A stretch of DNA of 54,885 nt from an uncultured Lachnospiraceae bacterium (lineage in GTDB: Bacteria; Bacillota; Clostridia; Lachnospirales; Lachnospiraceae). Location: positions 1 through 54,885 of the forward strand of contig URDN01000013.1 in assembly GCA_900546495.1 (NCBI GenBank). Direction: 5' to 3'. This document shows positions 14,025 to 23,558 of this stretch, piece by piece. Each line of letters starts with the position of its first letter. Position 1 is the stretch's first letter. The position numbers and the translations under genes were made by a program. A model generated the notes under the pieces. It ran no database searches and was not told where the DNA came from. It saw only the letters and a program-made list of their open reading frames with translations.

Positions 14025-15446
14025 CTATCTCTCGCAGACTTCCTCCTCAATACGCAAAAGTTCATTATATTTTGCCGTACGTTCCCCCCTGCATGGTGCG
14101 CCAGTCTTAATCTGTCCACAATTTAACGCCACCGCGATATCCGCGATCATCGGATCTTCCGTTTCACCGGACCGATGCGATACAATGGTATAATAGCCGT
14201 TTCGTTTTGCCAGCACAATTGACTCAAAGCTCTCGGATAACGTACCGATCTGATTTACTTTAATCAGAATCGCATTGCCCGCTTTTTTTGCAATGCCCTG
14301 TTTTAACCGTTTCGGATTGGTCACAAACAGGTCATCTCCCACCAGTTGCACCCGATCCCCAATGCGCTTGGTCATCTCACTCCAGCCTTCCCAGTCATTT
14401 TCCTGCAGACCGTCTTCAATAGATATGATCGGATATTTGCGGATCAATTTTTCATAATAAGAAATCATCTCCTCCGTTGTGCGATGCACAGACAGCGAAA
14501 TCGTATCTGCCAGCATACCTGCCGTCTCTGCTTTTGGCAGTATCTGTTCATCCGAATGCAGGATTTCCTGCGCGGAATTACTCTCACACTGAATTCCTTT
14601 TGCCATTAATTCTGCCAGTTTCAGTCGCGTTTCTCCCGGAAAATCATAAAATCCGGAATCCTTATTGTACAATTCGCTGGCTGCTACATCCAGCGCAAAC
14701 GCAATCTGTCTGCCCGGTTCATAACCTGCTTCCTTTACTGCCCGCATCAGGTAATCCAAAACCTCCTCGGCATTTTTCAGATCCGGCGCAAAACCGCCTT
14801 CATCCCCCACAGAAGTCGTGTAACCATCTTTTTCCAGAATGGATTTTAAGGTATGGTAAATTTCCACACACCAGCGCAATCCATCCCGAAAAATAAAATT
14901 GCCATCATCATCCCGCGCGCCCACCGGCATGATCATAAACTCCTGAAAATCTACAGTATTATCCGCGTGACGTCCACCATTTAAAATATTCATCATCGGA
15001 ATCGGCATACGAATCCCATACACACCACCAAGATAGCGAAACAGCGGTAGATTCAATGCTTTCGCACAGGCCTTTGCACAGGCCATAGAAACCGATAATG
15101 TCGCATTTGCTCCCAGATTACACTTATTTTCCGTTCCATCCGTACAATTCAGAATCTGATCGATCAAAACCTGATTCGCTGCGTCTTTTCCAAGCAGTAC
15201 CGCTTTGATCCGGTCATTGACATTGACCACCGCCTGATGCACACCTTTTCCATGGTAGCGTCGCGAATCCGTATCCCGCAATTCCTTTGCCTCATGTTCT
15301 CCGGTACTGGCTCCGGATGGAACACTTGCCCGCCCGGTAAATATGTGATTTCCATCTTTTACGCGGACTTCCGTCTCCACCGTTGGATTTCCACGGGAAT
15401 CCAGTATTTCTCTCGCATATACATCCACAATTTCCAGATAAACAGC
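14025..15446 (-). CDS. eno: Enolase with an extra internal segment
   Basis: Enolase converts 2-phosphoglycerate to phosphoenolpyruvate in the cytoplasm. Family motifs are intact: REILDSRGNPTVE (residues 13-25), GASTGEHEA, GDEGGFAP (E217 acid/base), SIEDGLQENDW, LIKVNQIGT (K397) and SHRSGETED. The protein has 473 residues, about 40 more than usual (near 430). The excess lies around residues 274-320, between the FALDVAASELYN strand and the TTEEMISYYEKL helix, and includes a charged stretch (QEILHSDEQILPKAE). The start at 15446 follows GGAAAGG and begins MAVYLEIVDVYAREILD, which matches the family N-terminus. It is separated from the glycolytic cluster at 37-43 kb, so it may be a second, divergent enolase. 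Confidence 0.93.
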   Translation of the reverse strand, partial: AVYLEIVDVYAREILDSRGNPTVETEVRVKDGNHIFTGRASVPSGASTGEHEAKELRDTDSRRYHGKGVHQAVVNVNDRIKAVLLGKDAANQVLIDQILNCTDGTENKCNLGANATLSVSMACAKACAKALNLPLFRYLGGVYGIRMPIPMMNILNGGRHADNTVDFQEFMIMPVGARDDDGNFIFRDGLRWCVEIYHTLKSILEKDGYTTSVGDEGGFAPDLKNAEEVLDYLMRAVKEAGYEPGRQIAFALDVAASELYNKDSGFYDFPGETRLKLAELMAKGIQCESNSAQEILHSDEQILPKAETAGMLADTISLSVHRTTEEMISYYEKLIRKYPIISIEDGLQENDWEGWSEMTKRIGDRVQLVGDDLFVTNPKRLKQGIAKKAGNAILIKVNQIGTLSESFESIVLAKRNGYYTIVSHRSGETEDPMIADIAVALNCGQIKTGAPCRGERTAKYNELLRIEEEVCER

Positions 15447-15527
15447 CATAATTTTTTTCCTTTCCAAAATATAAATCAGTTTTCTCCCTTACATTATCTG
15501 CGTTTTTCTATGTTTTATACGAAAATG

Positions 15528-15567
15528 CAAAACGGAGAAAAATGACTGATTCAGCCACTTTTCTCCG
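15528..15567 (-). terminator. Terminator after the beta-helix gene
   Basis: CGGAGAAAA (15533-15541) pairs with TTTTCTCCG (15559-15567), followed on the minus strand by TTTTGCATTTT. It separates the beta-helix gene from eno. Confidence 0.7.
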
Positions 15568-15656
15568 ATATTTTACGCCTGCTGGTAAAGCGTTCATTTT
15601 TCTATAAAAAATTTTATCGTTTGGAAACCATATACTTATCTGCCATATACCGCAAA

Positions 15657-17006
15657 CTATTTTACCAGATAAAGCTCATTATCTTCTGCGTTATATTTTC
15701 CATCATCCATCCGCGCCCGCACAAACGGCACTTCTGCTCTGTGATAAAACACATTGTGATGAATCCATGCATCCGGATTGCCGGAAGGACTGATCGTTCC
15801 GCCAAGATCATCTACACTGACATTATATCGAAACTCATTGTGAATCGCTTCTTCCAGACAGAACATCACACATCCGCCTTCGTTTAACCTGCTATAGTTA
15901 TACTGATACAATGTTCCGTCTCCGGAATCCGCATCCCATGCCATACTATCCTGATTCAGACGCATATCCCGCATTTCATTATAGGTCAGCAAGGCATCTT
16001 TGCACTTCCATGGCCAGATACCTGCTGCAACCTTTCCACCACGATTTCCCGGTTCACTGTAATAACGGTCATTCATCTCTAATGCACAGCTGTCACCGGA
16101 ATTGTACTCCACCAGCGGTTTCATGGTGTACATCACCGTAATGCCATCACCGCCGATCTCTTCCACATAATTATCCGCGATATAAATATTGTGATGACCA
16201 TATTTTTCAAACAATTCATCCGACAATTCTGCCCTCATAAATTCCTTACATTTATAACTATAACCAACGGCAATGCCCCAACGGCTTATCCGTTTCAAGT
16301 GGCAGCCACGCACGCTGACATTCTCATAACGTGCCACACCCGTTTTTTCTTCCTTATCCGGCTTCAGACAGGTAAAATAGATCCCACCGTTATTCATATG
16401 CTTATCATATACATTGCCTTCTACATCGTGAATATACAAATTATTCAGATGTATTTCATGCAGCGTTCCACGGTTCTTTGCAATTCCTGCCACACCGGTA
16501 CGGTTCATCTTGTGTGGAGCAGAATATGTTTCTCCAAATACGCCCCCTTTATTGCTAATCTCCAGATTCTCCACCGTCAGATACTCGCAATCATATAATA
16601 ATACCGCAGATGAAACATACCCTCTGTATACATGCGTCGGAGCATCAAGCTCATTTCCATAATCCTGATACCAGATACCCTGACCATTCGTCTGGATCAA
16701 TGGTTTTTCGCCAGTTCCATACGCACCAATATAAATCGGATGCTCCTTTGTCCCCTGTACATTCAGATGTAAAAACTGACCTTCAAACACAGAATCACGT
16801 TCTAAAAGCACCTGATCACCCGGCTTCAACTTCAAACGGTTTACGGCATATAAACTCTTCAATGGCTGATCCTCTGTCCCCTCATTCGCATCATCGCCGT
16901 GAATCGTGCTGACGTAATAACAACGCCCGATGTTCCCTGTGCTGCTTTCATTTTCAGCTTCTTCCGGGCGGCTTTTATCTTCTCTCTGGCGCTGATCTTC
17001 CTGCAT
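15657..17006 (-). CDS. Right-handed beta-helix protein, probably N-terminally truncated
   Basis: The 449-residue product resembles polysaccharide lyase-like or glycan-processing beta-helix proteins. After a charged linker comes YYVSTIHGDDANEGTEDQPL, the typical start of a beta-helix domain, then GDQVLLERDSVFEGQ, and rungs such as LTVENLEISNKG, NLYIHDVEGN, NIYIADNYVEEIGGDGI. Such proteins are normally exported, but no signal peptide is present: the frame runs upstream into the dispersed repeat at 17022-17184, and the ATG at 17006 has no clear ribosome binding site. I infer that insertion of the repeat cut off the signal-peptide region. The C-terminus ends at a natural-looking stop with a terminator after it. 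Catalytic residues and substrate cannot be assigned. Confidence 0.7.
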   Translation of the reverse strand: MQEDQRQREDKSRPEEAENESSTGNIGRCYYVSTIHGDDANEGTEDQPLKSLYAVNRLKLKPGDQVLLERDSVFEGQFLHLNVQGTKEHPIYIGAYGTGEKPLIQTNGQGIWYQDYGNELDAPTHVYRGYVSSAVLLYDCEYLTVENLEISNKGGVFGETYSAPHKMNRTGVAGIAKNRGTLHEIHLNNLYIHDVEGNVYDKHMNNGGIYFTCLKPDKEEKTGVARYENVSVRGCHLKRISRWGIAVGYSYKCKEFMRAELSDELFEKYGHHNIYIADNYVEEIGGDGITVMYTMKPLVEYNSGDSCALEMNDRYYSEPGNRGGKVAAGIWPWKCKDALLTYNEMRDMRLNQDSMAWDADSGDGTLYQYNYSRLNEGGCVMFCLEEAIHNEFRYNVSVDDLGGTISPSGNPDAWIHHNVFYHRAEVPFVRARMDDGKYNAEDNELYLVK

Positions 17007-17021
17007 CTGATTCCAAACAGC

Positions 17022-17184
17022 GTAAAGCGGACATTCGCAATCCGCTTTCGCTACTTGCTCATGAACACAGTCGCTTTGCGACCTGTCAGTGGGAGCTTTT
17101 AACTCCCACTGACATAAGCATCCCCTTACCCACCGCTTAGTGCTCTACGCACTTGAAGCGGGGGAATGCTTATTCTGCGTTCAA
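17022..17184 (+). repeat. Dispersed structured repeat, copy 2 (full length, best preserved)
   Basis: Starting GTAAAGCGGACATTCGCAAT and ending TTATTCTGCGTTCAA, it contains in order a GCGGA/TCCGC hairpin, a GTCGC/GCGAC hairpin, the long GTCAGTGGGAG/CTCCCACTGAC hairpin (17084-17113) and a branched stem in which ATAAGCAT pairs with ATGCTTAT and AGTGC with GCACT. It lies between two leftward genes and provides the last codons of the upstream one (17126-17836), as well as open sequence in front of the downstream one. Confidence 0.9.
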
Positions 17185-17836
17185 ACTCTGACATCCACTG
17201 AACTGCATTATCTGACTTTTCATCTGACATATCCTGTGCCGATATTTCGTTTACGATCATTTCACTCAAATGAGTGTTTGCAACAACACTTTCTATGATA
17301 TCTTGATACTCCTGTACCTTTAACCACTTTTCTATGATCAAATCCACTTCTTCATACGGAAACAGATCACCATGATACCTGGTAAACAGATCCTGGTTTG
17401 CATCATAAAATGCCCGCTTCTCATCCTCTGTATAAACATGACATTTATAATTTCCAACCATTTCGCCCTTATATGTCGCAAAAGCCAGCTGTATACTCTT
17501 CAACTCATAATCCAGATGCATTGCCGGTGTCAGATACCGCGCACCGAAAGCCGTTGTTCCGTTTTTCCACGCTTCCGCATTCTTCCATTCCGTTTCTGCA
17601 CGCCGCTGATCCACAATCTGTTCAACGACATCAATAAAATTATCGGTACTTCCAATTCCAAACTCTTCCGCCTGCTCCTTCATGAAAGCATTCTTTTGCT
17701 TCCATCTCTGATAAAAACCATTCGGCGAACAATCCTCATATACACCAAGCAGATTTGCAACCCGATAGGCCACACATATTTCCTGCTGATTTTCACATAA
17801 TTTTCCCATCTTCTTAGCCCTCTCCCGATTCCACAT
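17126..17836 (-). CDS. Hypothetical protein whose C-terminus is encoded by an inserted repeat
   Basis: The product (up to 236 residues) is soluble and lacks a signal peptide. A later ATG at 17809 with GAGAGG upstream is a better start than 17836. The segment YTEDEKRAFYDANQDLF, then FPYEEVDLIIEKWLKVQEYQDII, resembles the C-terminal part of SurA/PpiC-like foldases, but no rotamase domain is visible, so I leave the function open. The last 19 residues (after AVQWMSE) are read from the right end of the dispersed repeat, and the stop lies within it. The native C-terminus was therefore replaced. It precedes the beta-helix gene, and the pair may once have formed a polysaccharide-related operon. Confidence 0.6.
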   Translation of the reverse strand: MWNRERAKKMGKLCENQQEICVAYRVANLLGVYEDCSPNGFYQRWKQKNAFMKEQAEEFGIGSTDNFIDVVEQIVDQRRAETEWKNAEAWKNGTTAFGARYLTPAMHLDYELKSIQLAFATYKGEMVGNYKCHVYTEDEKRAFYDANQDLFTRYHGDLFPYEEVDLIIEKWLKVQEYQDIIESVVANTHLSEMIVNEISAQDMSDEKSDNAVQWMSEFERRISIPPLQVRRALSGG

Positions 17837-17906
17837 TTTATTTTATAGAGTATTTAATTGTGTCAAATTCGTATTTAAATAAAACATTAATCAATCATAC
17901 TTAGAG

Positions 17907-18080
17907 CGAAATCGAGGAATCCTGACTTGGCAAGCGATTAAGTGAGCGACCGATTTTCACAAGGTTTTGCGCGAGTGGGAAGCGACCAGCTTTTATAGGA
18001 GCTGAGAACGTGCGCGATGAAACCGCAGTGAAATGAGGGTAGCGAACGTCTAGCTGTCAAGGCAGGATTCCTCGATTTCG
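17907..18080. repeat. 174-bp element bounded by an 18-bp perfect inverted repeat
   Basis: CGAAATCGAGGAATCCTG (17907-17924) is the exact reverse complement of 18063-18080, and the pairing continues imperfectly through CTTGGCA/TGTCAAG. The interior contains further stems such as CAGCT/AGCTG and GCGCG-containing arms. No ORF is present. It occupies most of the 294-base gap between the GH42 gene and the 17126-17836 gene. It could be a structured RNA, a miniature inverted-repeat element or an elaborate terminator. Confidence 0.7.
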
Positions 18081-18130
18081 TCAATAACTATTAATTTTTA
18101 CCTTTTAATAAAAAGAATCCCAACAGAAAC

Positions 18131-20137
18131 CTACCGTTTGAAAATAATGGTCGAGAACGGTTTCATCTCCCCGGTAACTTCGCCGAAGAGTACTTCTGCA
18201 CCTTCAACTTCCGGTGTAAACGCCGTTGGAACCTTATTAAAGTTCTGGATAAAGATATACTCCGCATCCTCACTCTGACGTGTGCACACTTCAATACCTT
18301 CCGGTATACGCTGTTTCAGCGGTCTTTCAACACCTGTCTTTGCGACGATTTCCTCATATACATCATCAAAGAATTTTTGTTCAGCATCTGCACATACATA
18401 ATATGCCTTTCCTTTGCCAAATTCATTAACGGTCATCGCCGGTGTACCCGCATAGAAATCCTCACCGTATACAAATAACGGTTCTGCGGTTTTGACATCT
18501 ACCAGCTGGCAGAAACGCTCGCACTGATAAGCAACATCTCCAACGACAGCTTTTACCACATTGGTCTCACCATCATAAAGTGCATCAATCTCTGTACTGC
18601 GCAGTCCCATCACATCCATCAGTCCACCCGGTGTACCGCCAAGTACGCACAGATCATTCTCGTCCACAACACCACTCCAGTAAGTCATGATAAATGTGCC
18701 GCCATTTTCCACGAATTTATGAATTTTCTCTTCAAATCCGGCACGGAACATATAAAGCATTGGCGCAACTACAATCTTGTATCCATCAAAATCCTGTGTC
18801 ATATCCGGCAGATCTACGTTCAGACCTAATTTACGGAACGCATAATAATGCTTCTCTACCGTTTCTTTATAGAACATACCTTTGTTACGCGGTCCCTGTG
18901 ACTCTTCTACTGCCCAGCGGTTCTCCCAGTCATAAATAACTGCCACATCTGCTTTTACATTTGCATGTTTCAGTTCATCGATCTGCTCCAGATCCGCACC
19001 AACTTCTTTACACTCCTGATAGGTACGGTCATCTTCTTTTCCATAATGATCGATCAGTGCACCATGGAACTTTTCAAATCCACCACGTCCTTTTCTGATC
19101 TGGAAATACATGACACTGTCAGATCCGTGCGCTACCGCCTGCAGGGAAGCAGTCTCTAACATTCCCGGACGTTTTAATTTGCTGACAGACTGCCAGTTTG
19201 TCGGTCCCGGGCAGGACTCCATCAGGATAAACGGCTCTTTCTTTAACGTACGCATGATATCATGCTGCATACCATTGTCCATAGCGACCAGGCGCTCCGG
19301 TCCTTTGTGCCACTGCGGATAATTATCCCAGGATACCACATCAAGCACTTTTGCGATTTCATGATAATTAATAGTTGGGAAATTGTACATCAGATTTGCA
19401 GTTGTCGGTTTTGTGTTTCCTGCATCGCGTAATGCCTGGATCTCTGCTTTGCAGAAATCAATGCTCTGATCACTGACAAAACGTTTCCAGTCCAGAACCA
19501 GTCCGTGAATGGATGTCTCTCCTAATGGTGTCGGACTTTCAATCTGATCAAAATTCTGATAATCATGACTCCAGAACGCCGTATTCCATTTGCGGTTTAC
19601 TTCTTTGATATCATTATTGTATTTCTTCTTTAACCAGCTGCGAAATGCACTCTGACATAACGGGCAATGGCACTCTCCACCATACTCATTGGAAATATGC
19701 CACATCAGCACACCCGGATGATCTCCAAAACGCTCCGCAAGTTTCATATTGATCTGACGTACTTTCTGACGGTAAATCGGAGACGTATAACAATGATTAT
19801 GGCGCTGTCCAAAAATATTTCTCTGACGCATTTCATTCACACGCAGTACTTCCGGATAACGATCTGCAAGCCAGTGCGGACGTGCACCGGATGGTGTTGC
19901 CAAAAATACATAGATTCCATTTTCATACAGATGATCAATGATTTTCTCCATCCAGTCAAAATCATACACACCTTCCTGTGGCTCCAGTTTTGCCCATGCA
20001 AAAATACCAAGAGAGACCGTATTTACATGCGCTTTTTTCATCAGACGGATGTCCTCTTCCAGAATATCCGGATATTCTAACCACTGATCCGGATTGTAAT
20101 CTCCACCATAAATTAAACGATCAAATTTAACACCCAT
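18131..20137 (-). CDS. GH42 beta-galactosidase
   Basis: This 668-residue enzyme hydrolyses terminal beta-galactosides, releasing galactose for the Leloir enzymes encoded nearby. It starts YGGDYNPDQWLEYPDILEED, the family hallmark. The acid/base is E151 (HISNEYGGE) and the nucleophile E307 (FILMESCPG). Cysteines C116, C156, C158 and C161 (NHC and GECHCPLC) match the zinc cluster known in GH42. A trimerisation (Rossmann-like) domain follows at about 390-600, then a small beta domain. There is no signal peptide, so it acts in the cytoplasm on oligosaccharides imported by the ABC transporter encoded just upstream. A terminator (20240-20268) separates it from the permeases, so it may have its own promoter. 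Confidence 0.95.
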   Translation of the reverse strand: MGVKFDRLIYGGDYNPDQWLEYPDILEEDIRLMKKAHVNTVSLGIFAWAKLEPQEGVYDFDWMEKIIDHLYENGIYVFLATPSGARPHWLADRYPEVLRVNEMRQRNIFGQRHNHCYTSPIYRQKVRQINMKLAERFGDHPGVLMWHISNEYGGECHCPLCQSAFRSWLKKKYNNDIKEVNRKWNTAFWSHDYQNFDQIESPTPLGETSIHGLVLDWKRFVSDQSIDFCKAEIQALRDAGNTKPTTANLMYNFPTINYHEIAKVLDVVSWDNYPQWHKGPERLVAMDNGMQHDIMRTLKKEPFILMESCPGPTNWQSVSKLKRPGMLETASLQAVAHGSDSVMYFQIRKGRGGFEKFHGALIDHYGKEDDRTYQECKEVGADLEQIDELKHANVKADVAVIYDWENRWAVEESQGPRNKGMFYKETVEKHYYAFRKLGLNVDLPDMTQDFDGYKIVVAPMLYMFRAGFEEKIHKFVENGGTFIMTYWSGVVDENDLCVLGGTPGGLMDVMGLRSTEIDALYDGETNVVKAVVGDVAYQCERFCQLVDVKTAEPLFVYGEDFYAGTPAMTVNEFGKGKAYYVCADAEQKFFDDVYEEIVAKTGVERPLKQRIPEGIEVCTRQSEDAEYIFIQNFNKVPTAFTPEVEGAEVLFGEVTGEMKPFSTIIFKR

Positions 20138-20239
20138 GTCTGTAAATCCTTTCTATCACTTAAGTTCAGGCATGCGTTTCACATCAAATATTTATACGCA
20201 ATACCCATTCACATTGTGTTCTTCTTTATATTCTGTTTT

Positions 20240-20268
20240 AAAAACCCCACGGCGAAACCACCGTGGGG
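20240..20268 (-). terminator. Terminator after the ABC permease genes
   Basis: CCCCACGG (20245-20252) pairs with CCGTGGGG (20261-20268) and is followed by TTTTT on the minus strand. It lies between the transporter genes and the GH42 gene. Confidence 0.85.
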
Positions 20269-20406
20269 CTGCATAAAATTGCAATATAATATTTTTAATT
20301 CAAGATTTGTGCCCATATCTTGCTGCGGATCGGACTTCAGCGTAGCTGATATATTCCTCTACCCAGACCTGCAATCCTTATTAAATAATCATCTCGACAG
20401 AGATAA

Positions 20407-21246
20407 TTATTTAACGGCACCTGTGATACCTTCTGCAAACTGTTTCTGAAGTACGAAGAAGATTACCAGTGTCGGGATGGAGCAGAATAATACACCCATC
20501 ATGATCATACCATAATCAATCTTGTAACCACCAGTCATGTTTGCGATCAACATAACCATGTTCAGAGATTTGCCATCTGTCATACAAACCTTCGGCCACA
20601 GATATGCATTCCATGCATTCATGAACGTAATAACGGCTGCTGCTGCATATGTAGATTTCATAACCGGCATATACATCTGGAAGAAAATCTTAATCTCGCT
20701 TAAGCCATCAATACGTGCTGCCTCAACGATATCTACCGGGAATGCTCGTGAGTTTTGTCTAAACATCATGATCATAAACGGTGTCGAGATCATCGGCAGG
20801 AAGAAAGCAAGTACTGTATTCAGTAAGCCTGCTTTACTGAACATACGGAACAGAGGGATCATAGTTGCAACCTGCGGAATCATCATTGCAAGAAGCAGAA
20901 CAGAGAATAGTCTGTCTTTCCATTTATCATGATATATCTCAAATCCGTAACCTGCAAGAGAGCAGATAAACAGACAGATAACAGTAACTGAAATTGCATA
21001 AATGAAAGAATTCTTCATTGCCAGTCCCAATGGTTGCTGAGAGATCAGGTTTCTGAAGTTTTCAGCTGCATAAGTACCAAATGTCAGTTTTCCTTTTGAT
21101 ACATCAACATAGTTATTTGTTGCTGCCATGATCATCCAGTAAAATGGAAATACGGAGATCAGGGATACAATTGCAAGGAAAATATAGGTAGGGATCAGTC
21201 GACGCTGAATCATAGATTTATTTTTCTTCTTAGTCACGTGTATCAC
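20407..21246 (-). CDS. ABC sugar transporter permease, MalG type
   Basis: The 279-residue inner-membrane protein has six predicted helices and the EAA loop contacting the ATPase, EAARIDGLSEIKIFFQMYMPVMK (about residues 185-207). It is the second permease of a carbohydrate-uptake (CUT1) importer, with its partner overlapping by 17 bases upstream. No ATP-binding subunit is encoded here; CUT1 systems of Bacillota often share an MsmX-like ATPase from elsewhere. Context (GH42, gal genes) suggests uptake of galactose-containing oligosaccharides. Confidence 0.93.
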   Translation of the reverse strand: MIHVTKKKNKSMIQRRLIPTYIFLAIVSLISVFPFYWMIMAATNNYVDVSKGKLTFGTYAAENFRNLISQQPLGLAMKNSFIYAISVTVICLFICSLAGYGFEIYHDKWKDRLFSVLLLAMMIPQVATMIPLFRMFSKAGLLNTVLAFFLPMISTPFMIMMFRQNSRAFPVDIVEAARIDGLSEIKIFFQMYMPVMKSTYAAAAVITFMNAWNAYLWPKVCMTDGKSLNMVMLIANMTGGYKIDYGMIMMGVLFCSIPTLVIFFVLQKQFAEGITGAVK

Positions 21247-22123
21247 CTACTTTCATATTGATAAATGCAAGGATTGCCACAAGTACAAATACAAAGAATG
21301 ACATTGCTGCGCCATATCCAAAGTTCGGTGAACGTAAGAATACGGTATTGTAAATATGATGTGACATTGTAATAGTTGCATTTGCAGGTCCGCCGTGTGT
21401 CAGGTTGACTGACTCGTCGAACAACTGTAATGTACCGTTAATTGACATGATAAATGTCATAATAATTGTCGGTTTTAACAGTGGTACAGTAATACTCCAG
21501 AAAGTCTTCCATCCGTTGGCACCATCGATTTTGGCTGCCTCATATACGGAGTACTCAATATTCTGCAAGCCGGCCAGATAGAATACCATATTGTAACCTG
21601 TCCATCTCCATACCAAAGCGATGATAATTACGATCTTAGCACTTATGGCATTTCCAAGGAAATTATATCCCTGATCCAAGATGCCTAAACCTACTAATAC
21701 ATTGTTTACAAATCCGTCCTGTGCGAACAGGAAACGGAAGATCAAAGCGTAAGAAACCAGAGATGTTGCACATGGTAAGAATACACATGTACGGAAGAAA
21801 CCTCTCAGTTTCAGATCTCTGTTGTTCAGAAGCTGTGCAAGTAAAATAGCAAGCACAAGCATGATCGGTACCTGAATTGCCAGGTAGATGAACGTATTTC
21901 CTACAGAACGTAAAAATACTTTATCCTGGAACATACGCACATAGTTTGAAAATCCGGAAAGATGCATATTCGCTCCTTTACCAGTCTGTAAGGAAAGAAT
22001 AAATGCCTTTACCATCGGGAAAAAGCTCATAATTGCAATCATAGCTGATGCAGGGATCAGGAATGCCCATCCTGCCGCTTTCTGTTTTGCAACCAAGGTC
22101 ATGCCTTTTTTCTTAGGTTCCAC
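21230..22123 (-). CDS. ABC sugar transporter permease, MalF type
   Basis: The 297-residue protein has six predicted membrane helices (the first AAGWAFLIPASAMIAIMSFF) and the EAA motif YEAAKIDGANGWKTFWSITVPLL near residues 193-215. It is the first permease of the CUT1 importer and overlaps the MalG-type gene, showing translational coupling. It follows the binding-protein gene by about 95 bases. Confidence 0.93.
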   Translation of the reverse strand: MEPKKKGMTLVAKQKAAGWAFLIPASAMIAIMSFFPMVKAFILSLQTGKGANMHLSGFSNYVRMFQDKVFLRSVGNTFIYLAIQVPIMLVLAILLAQLLNNRDLKLRGFFRTCVFLPCATSLVSYALIFRFLFAQDGFVNNVLVGLGILDQGYNFLGNAISAKIVIIIALVWRWTGYNMVFYLAGLQNIEYSVYEAAKIDGANGWKTFWSITVPLLKPTIIMTFIMSINGTLQLFDESVNLTHGGPANATITMSHHIYNTVFLRSPNFGYGAAMSFFVFVLVAILAFINMKVGDTRD

Positions 22124-22217
22124 CTCAAAACCCCCTTCGCAAATAATATTCGGGGAACTGCCAGGCAGCCCCCCGCATATTTAAAAAACTACATTGTAAT
22201 CATTCAACAAACAGGAA

Positions 22218-23558
22218 TTACTCACCCATTGTGAACTCTACTTCTGCCTGAGCATCAGCAATAGCCTGATCAACATCAGCACCGTTCATGATGTTCTGAA
22301 TCTGTGTACCGATTGCATTACGTCCATCATAGTAGTATGGGCTTGTGTTATTTGTAGGTGTCTTTAATGAGAAATCTACAATTTTAGCGAAGATCGGCTG
22401 GTTGTTCCAGAATTCCTGTGGCTCCTGGTAAGATGCTGAATCACCTGCCGGTGCATATGTACCGATTGCTCCAGTTGTCGGAAGGATGTTCTCATAAAAC
22501 TGTACGCTACCGGCAAATGTGCTCTTTAAGAAGTCAATTGCCAGATCCTGGTTCTTGCAGTTTGATGTAATATACCAAGAAGAACCACCGTTGTTAGAGT
22601 AGTTAGTTGCGTTTGGTGTCTCAATTAATTTAGGCATATTTGTGATAGCCCATTTACCAGATGTATCTTTCATACCCATGATTGTAGCTGAGATCCAGTT
22701 ACCATTGATAACACCTGCAACCTGCTCATTTGTGATAGAGGATACATAATCATCCCAGTTGTTTACTTCGTAGTAAACGCCTTCTTTTACCAGCTTCTGA
22801 TAAATGCTGATGCACTCTTTTAATGCTGCGTTATCTGTCATAGCCGGTTTTCCGTCTTTATCAAAGAGAGAAGCACCTGCGGACTGAAGCATCTCCATGA
22901 CCATATCCGGGGAGTCAGCCTGTCCTGATAACATATATTTACCGGTTTTCGCTTTAACGTCTTTAGCGATCTCGATGAATCTGTTCCAATCAATGTCTGT
23001 TAAATCATCAATTGTGTATCCAGCCTGCTCAAGATAATCTGTTCTGTATGCGCCGATTACAGCACCATTATCAAACGGAACGCCGTAGTTCTTTCCATCT
23101 ACTGTAGAGTAAGAAAGTTTACCAGCTGCGAACTGTGAAAAATCGATTCCAGAATCTGTTAAATCAACGAATGCTTCCGGATAAATGGAAACGAATTTCT
23201 GATAAGAGTTATCCTGCATTAAGCAGATATCCGGTAATGTGCTAAGATCTCCAGACTCAGCTGCTGTGATCAGTTTTGTCTCACAGTCATCAGATAATGT
23301 CTCAACTACTTTGAGTTTGAAATCCGGATGATCAGCTTTGTAAACATTTGCAGCTTCCTCGATTGCCGGAATGTTGAATGCCGGATCCCATGTCCAAACT
23401 GTTAATGTGTTGCCACCCTCGCTTGCTCCGCTTTCTTCTGTTGCGGATGTGTCACCTTTTGCTGCCTTGTTGTCGCTGCTACCGCCATTGCTTCCGCATG
23501 CTGCCATGGAAGCTACCATAGCACCAATCAGCATAAGTGAAATTACTTTCTTTTTCAT
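22218..23558 (-). CDS. ABC transporter sugar-binding lipoprotein
   Basis: The 446-residue extracellular binding protein has a lipoprotein signal: a KKK N-terminus, a hydrophobic stretch, and lipobox SMAAC with the modified cysteine at C21, followed by a Ser/Gly/Asp-rich tether. The mature part (NTLTVWTWDPAFNIPAIEEAANVYKADHPDFKL, then YGVPFDNGAVIGAYRTDYLEQAG) is typical of family 1 extracellular solute-binding proteins. It captures an oligosaccharide for the two permeases encoded downstream. AGGAGGAG precedes the start. Specificity is inferred from the neighbouring GH42 and gal genes only. Confidence 0.93.
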   Translation of the reverse strand: MKKKVISLMLIGAMVASMAACGSNGGSSDNKAAKGDTSATEESGASEGGNTLTVWTWDPAFNIPAIEEAANVYKADHPDFKLKVVETLSDDCETKLITAAESGDLSTLPDICLMQDNSYQKFVSIYPEAFVDLTDSGIDFSQFAAGKLSYSTVDGKNYGVPFDNGAVIGAYRTDYLEQAGYTIDDLTDIDWNRFIEIAKDVKAKTGKYMLSGQADSPDMVMEMLQSAGASLFDKDGKPAMTDNAALKECISIYQKLVKEGVYYEVNNWDDYVSSITNEQVAGVINGNWISATIMGMKDTSGKWAITNMPKLIETPNATNYSNNGGSSWYITSNCKNQDLAIDFLKSTFAGSVQFYENILPTTGAIGTYAPAGDSASYQEPQEFWNNQPIFAKIVDFSLKTPTNNTSPYYYDGRNAIGTQIQNIMNGADVDQAIADAQAEVEFTMGE

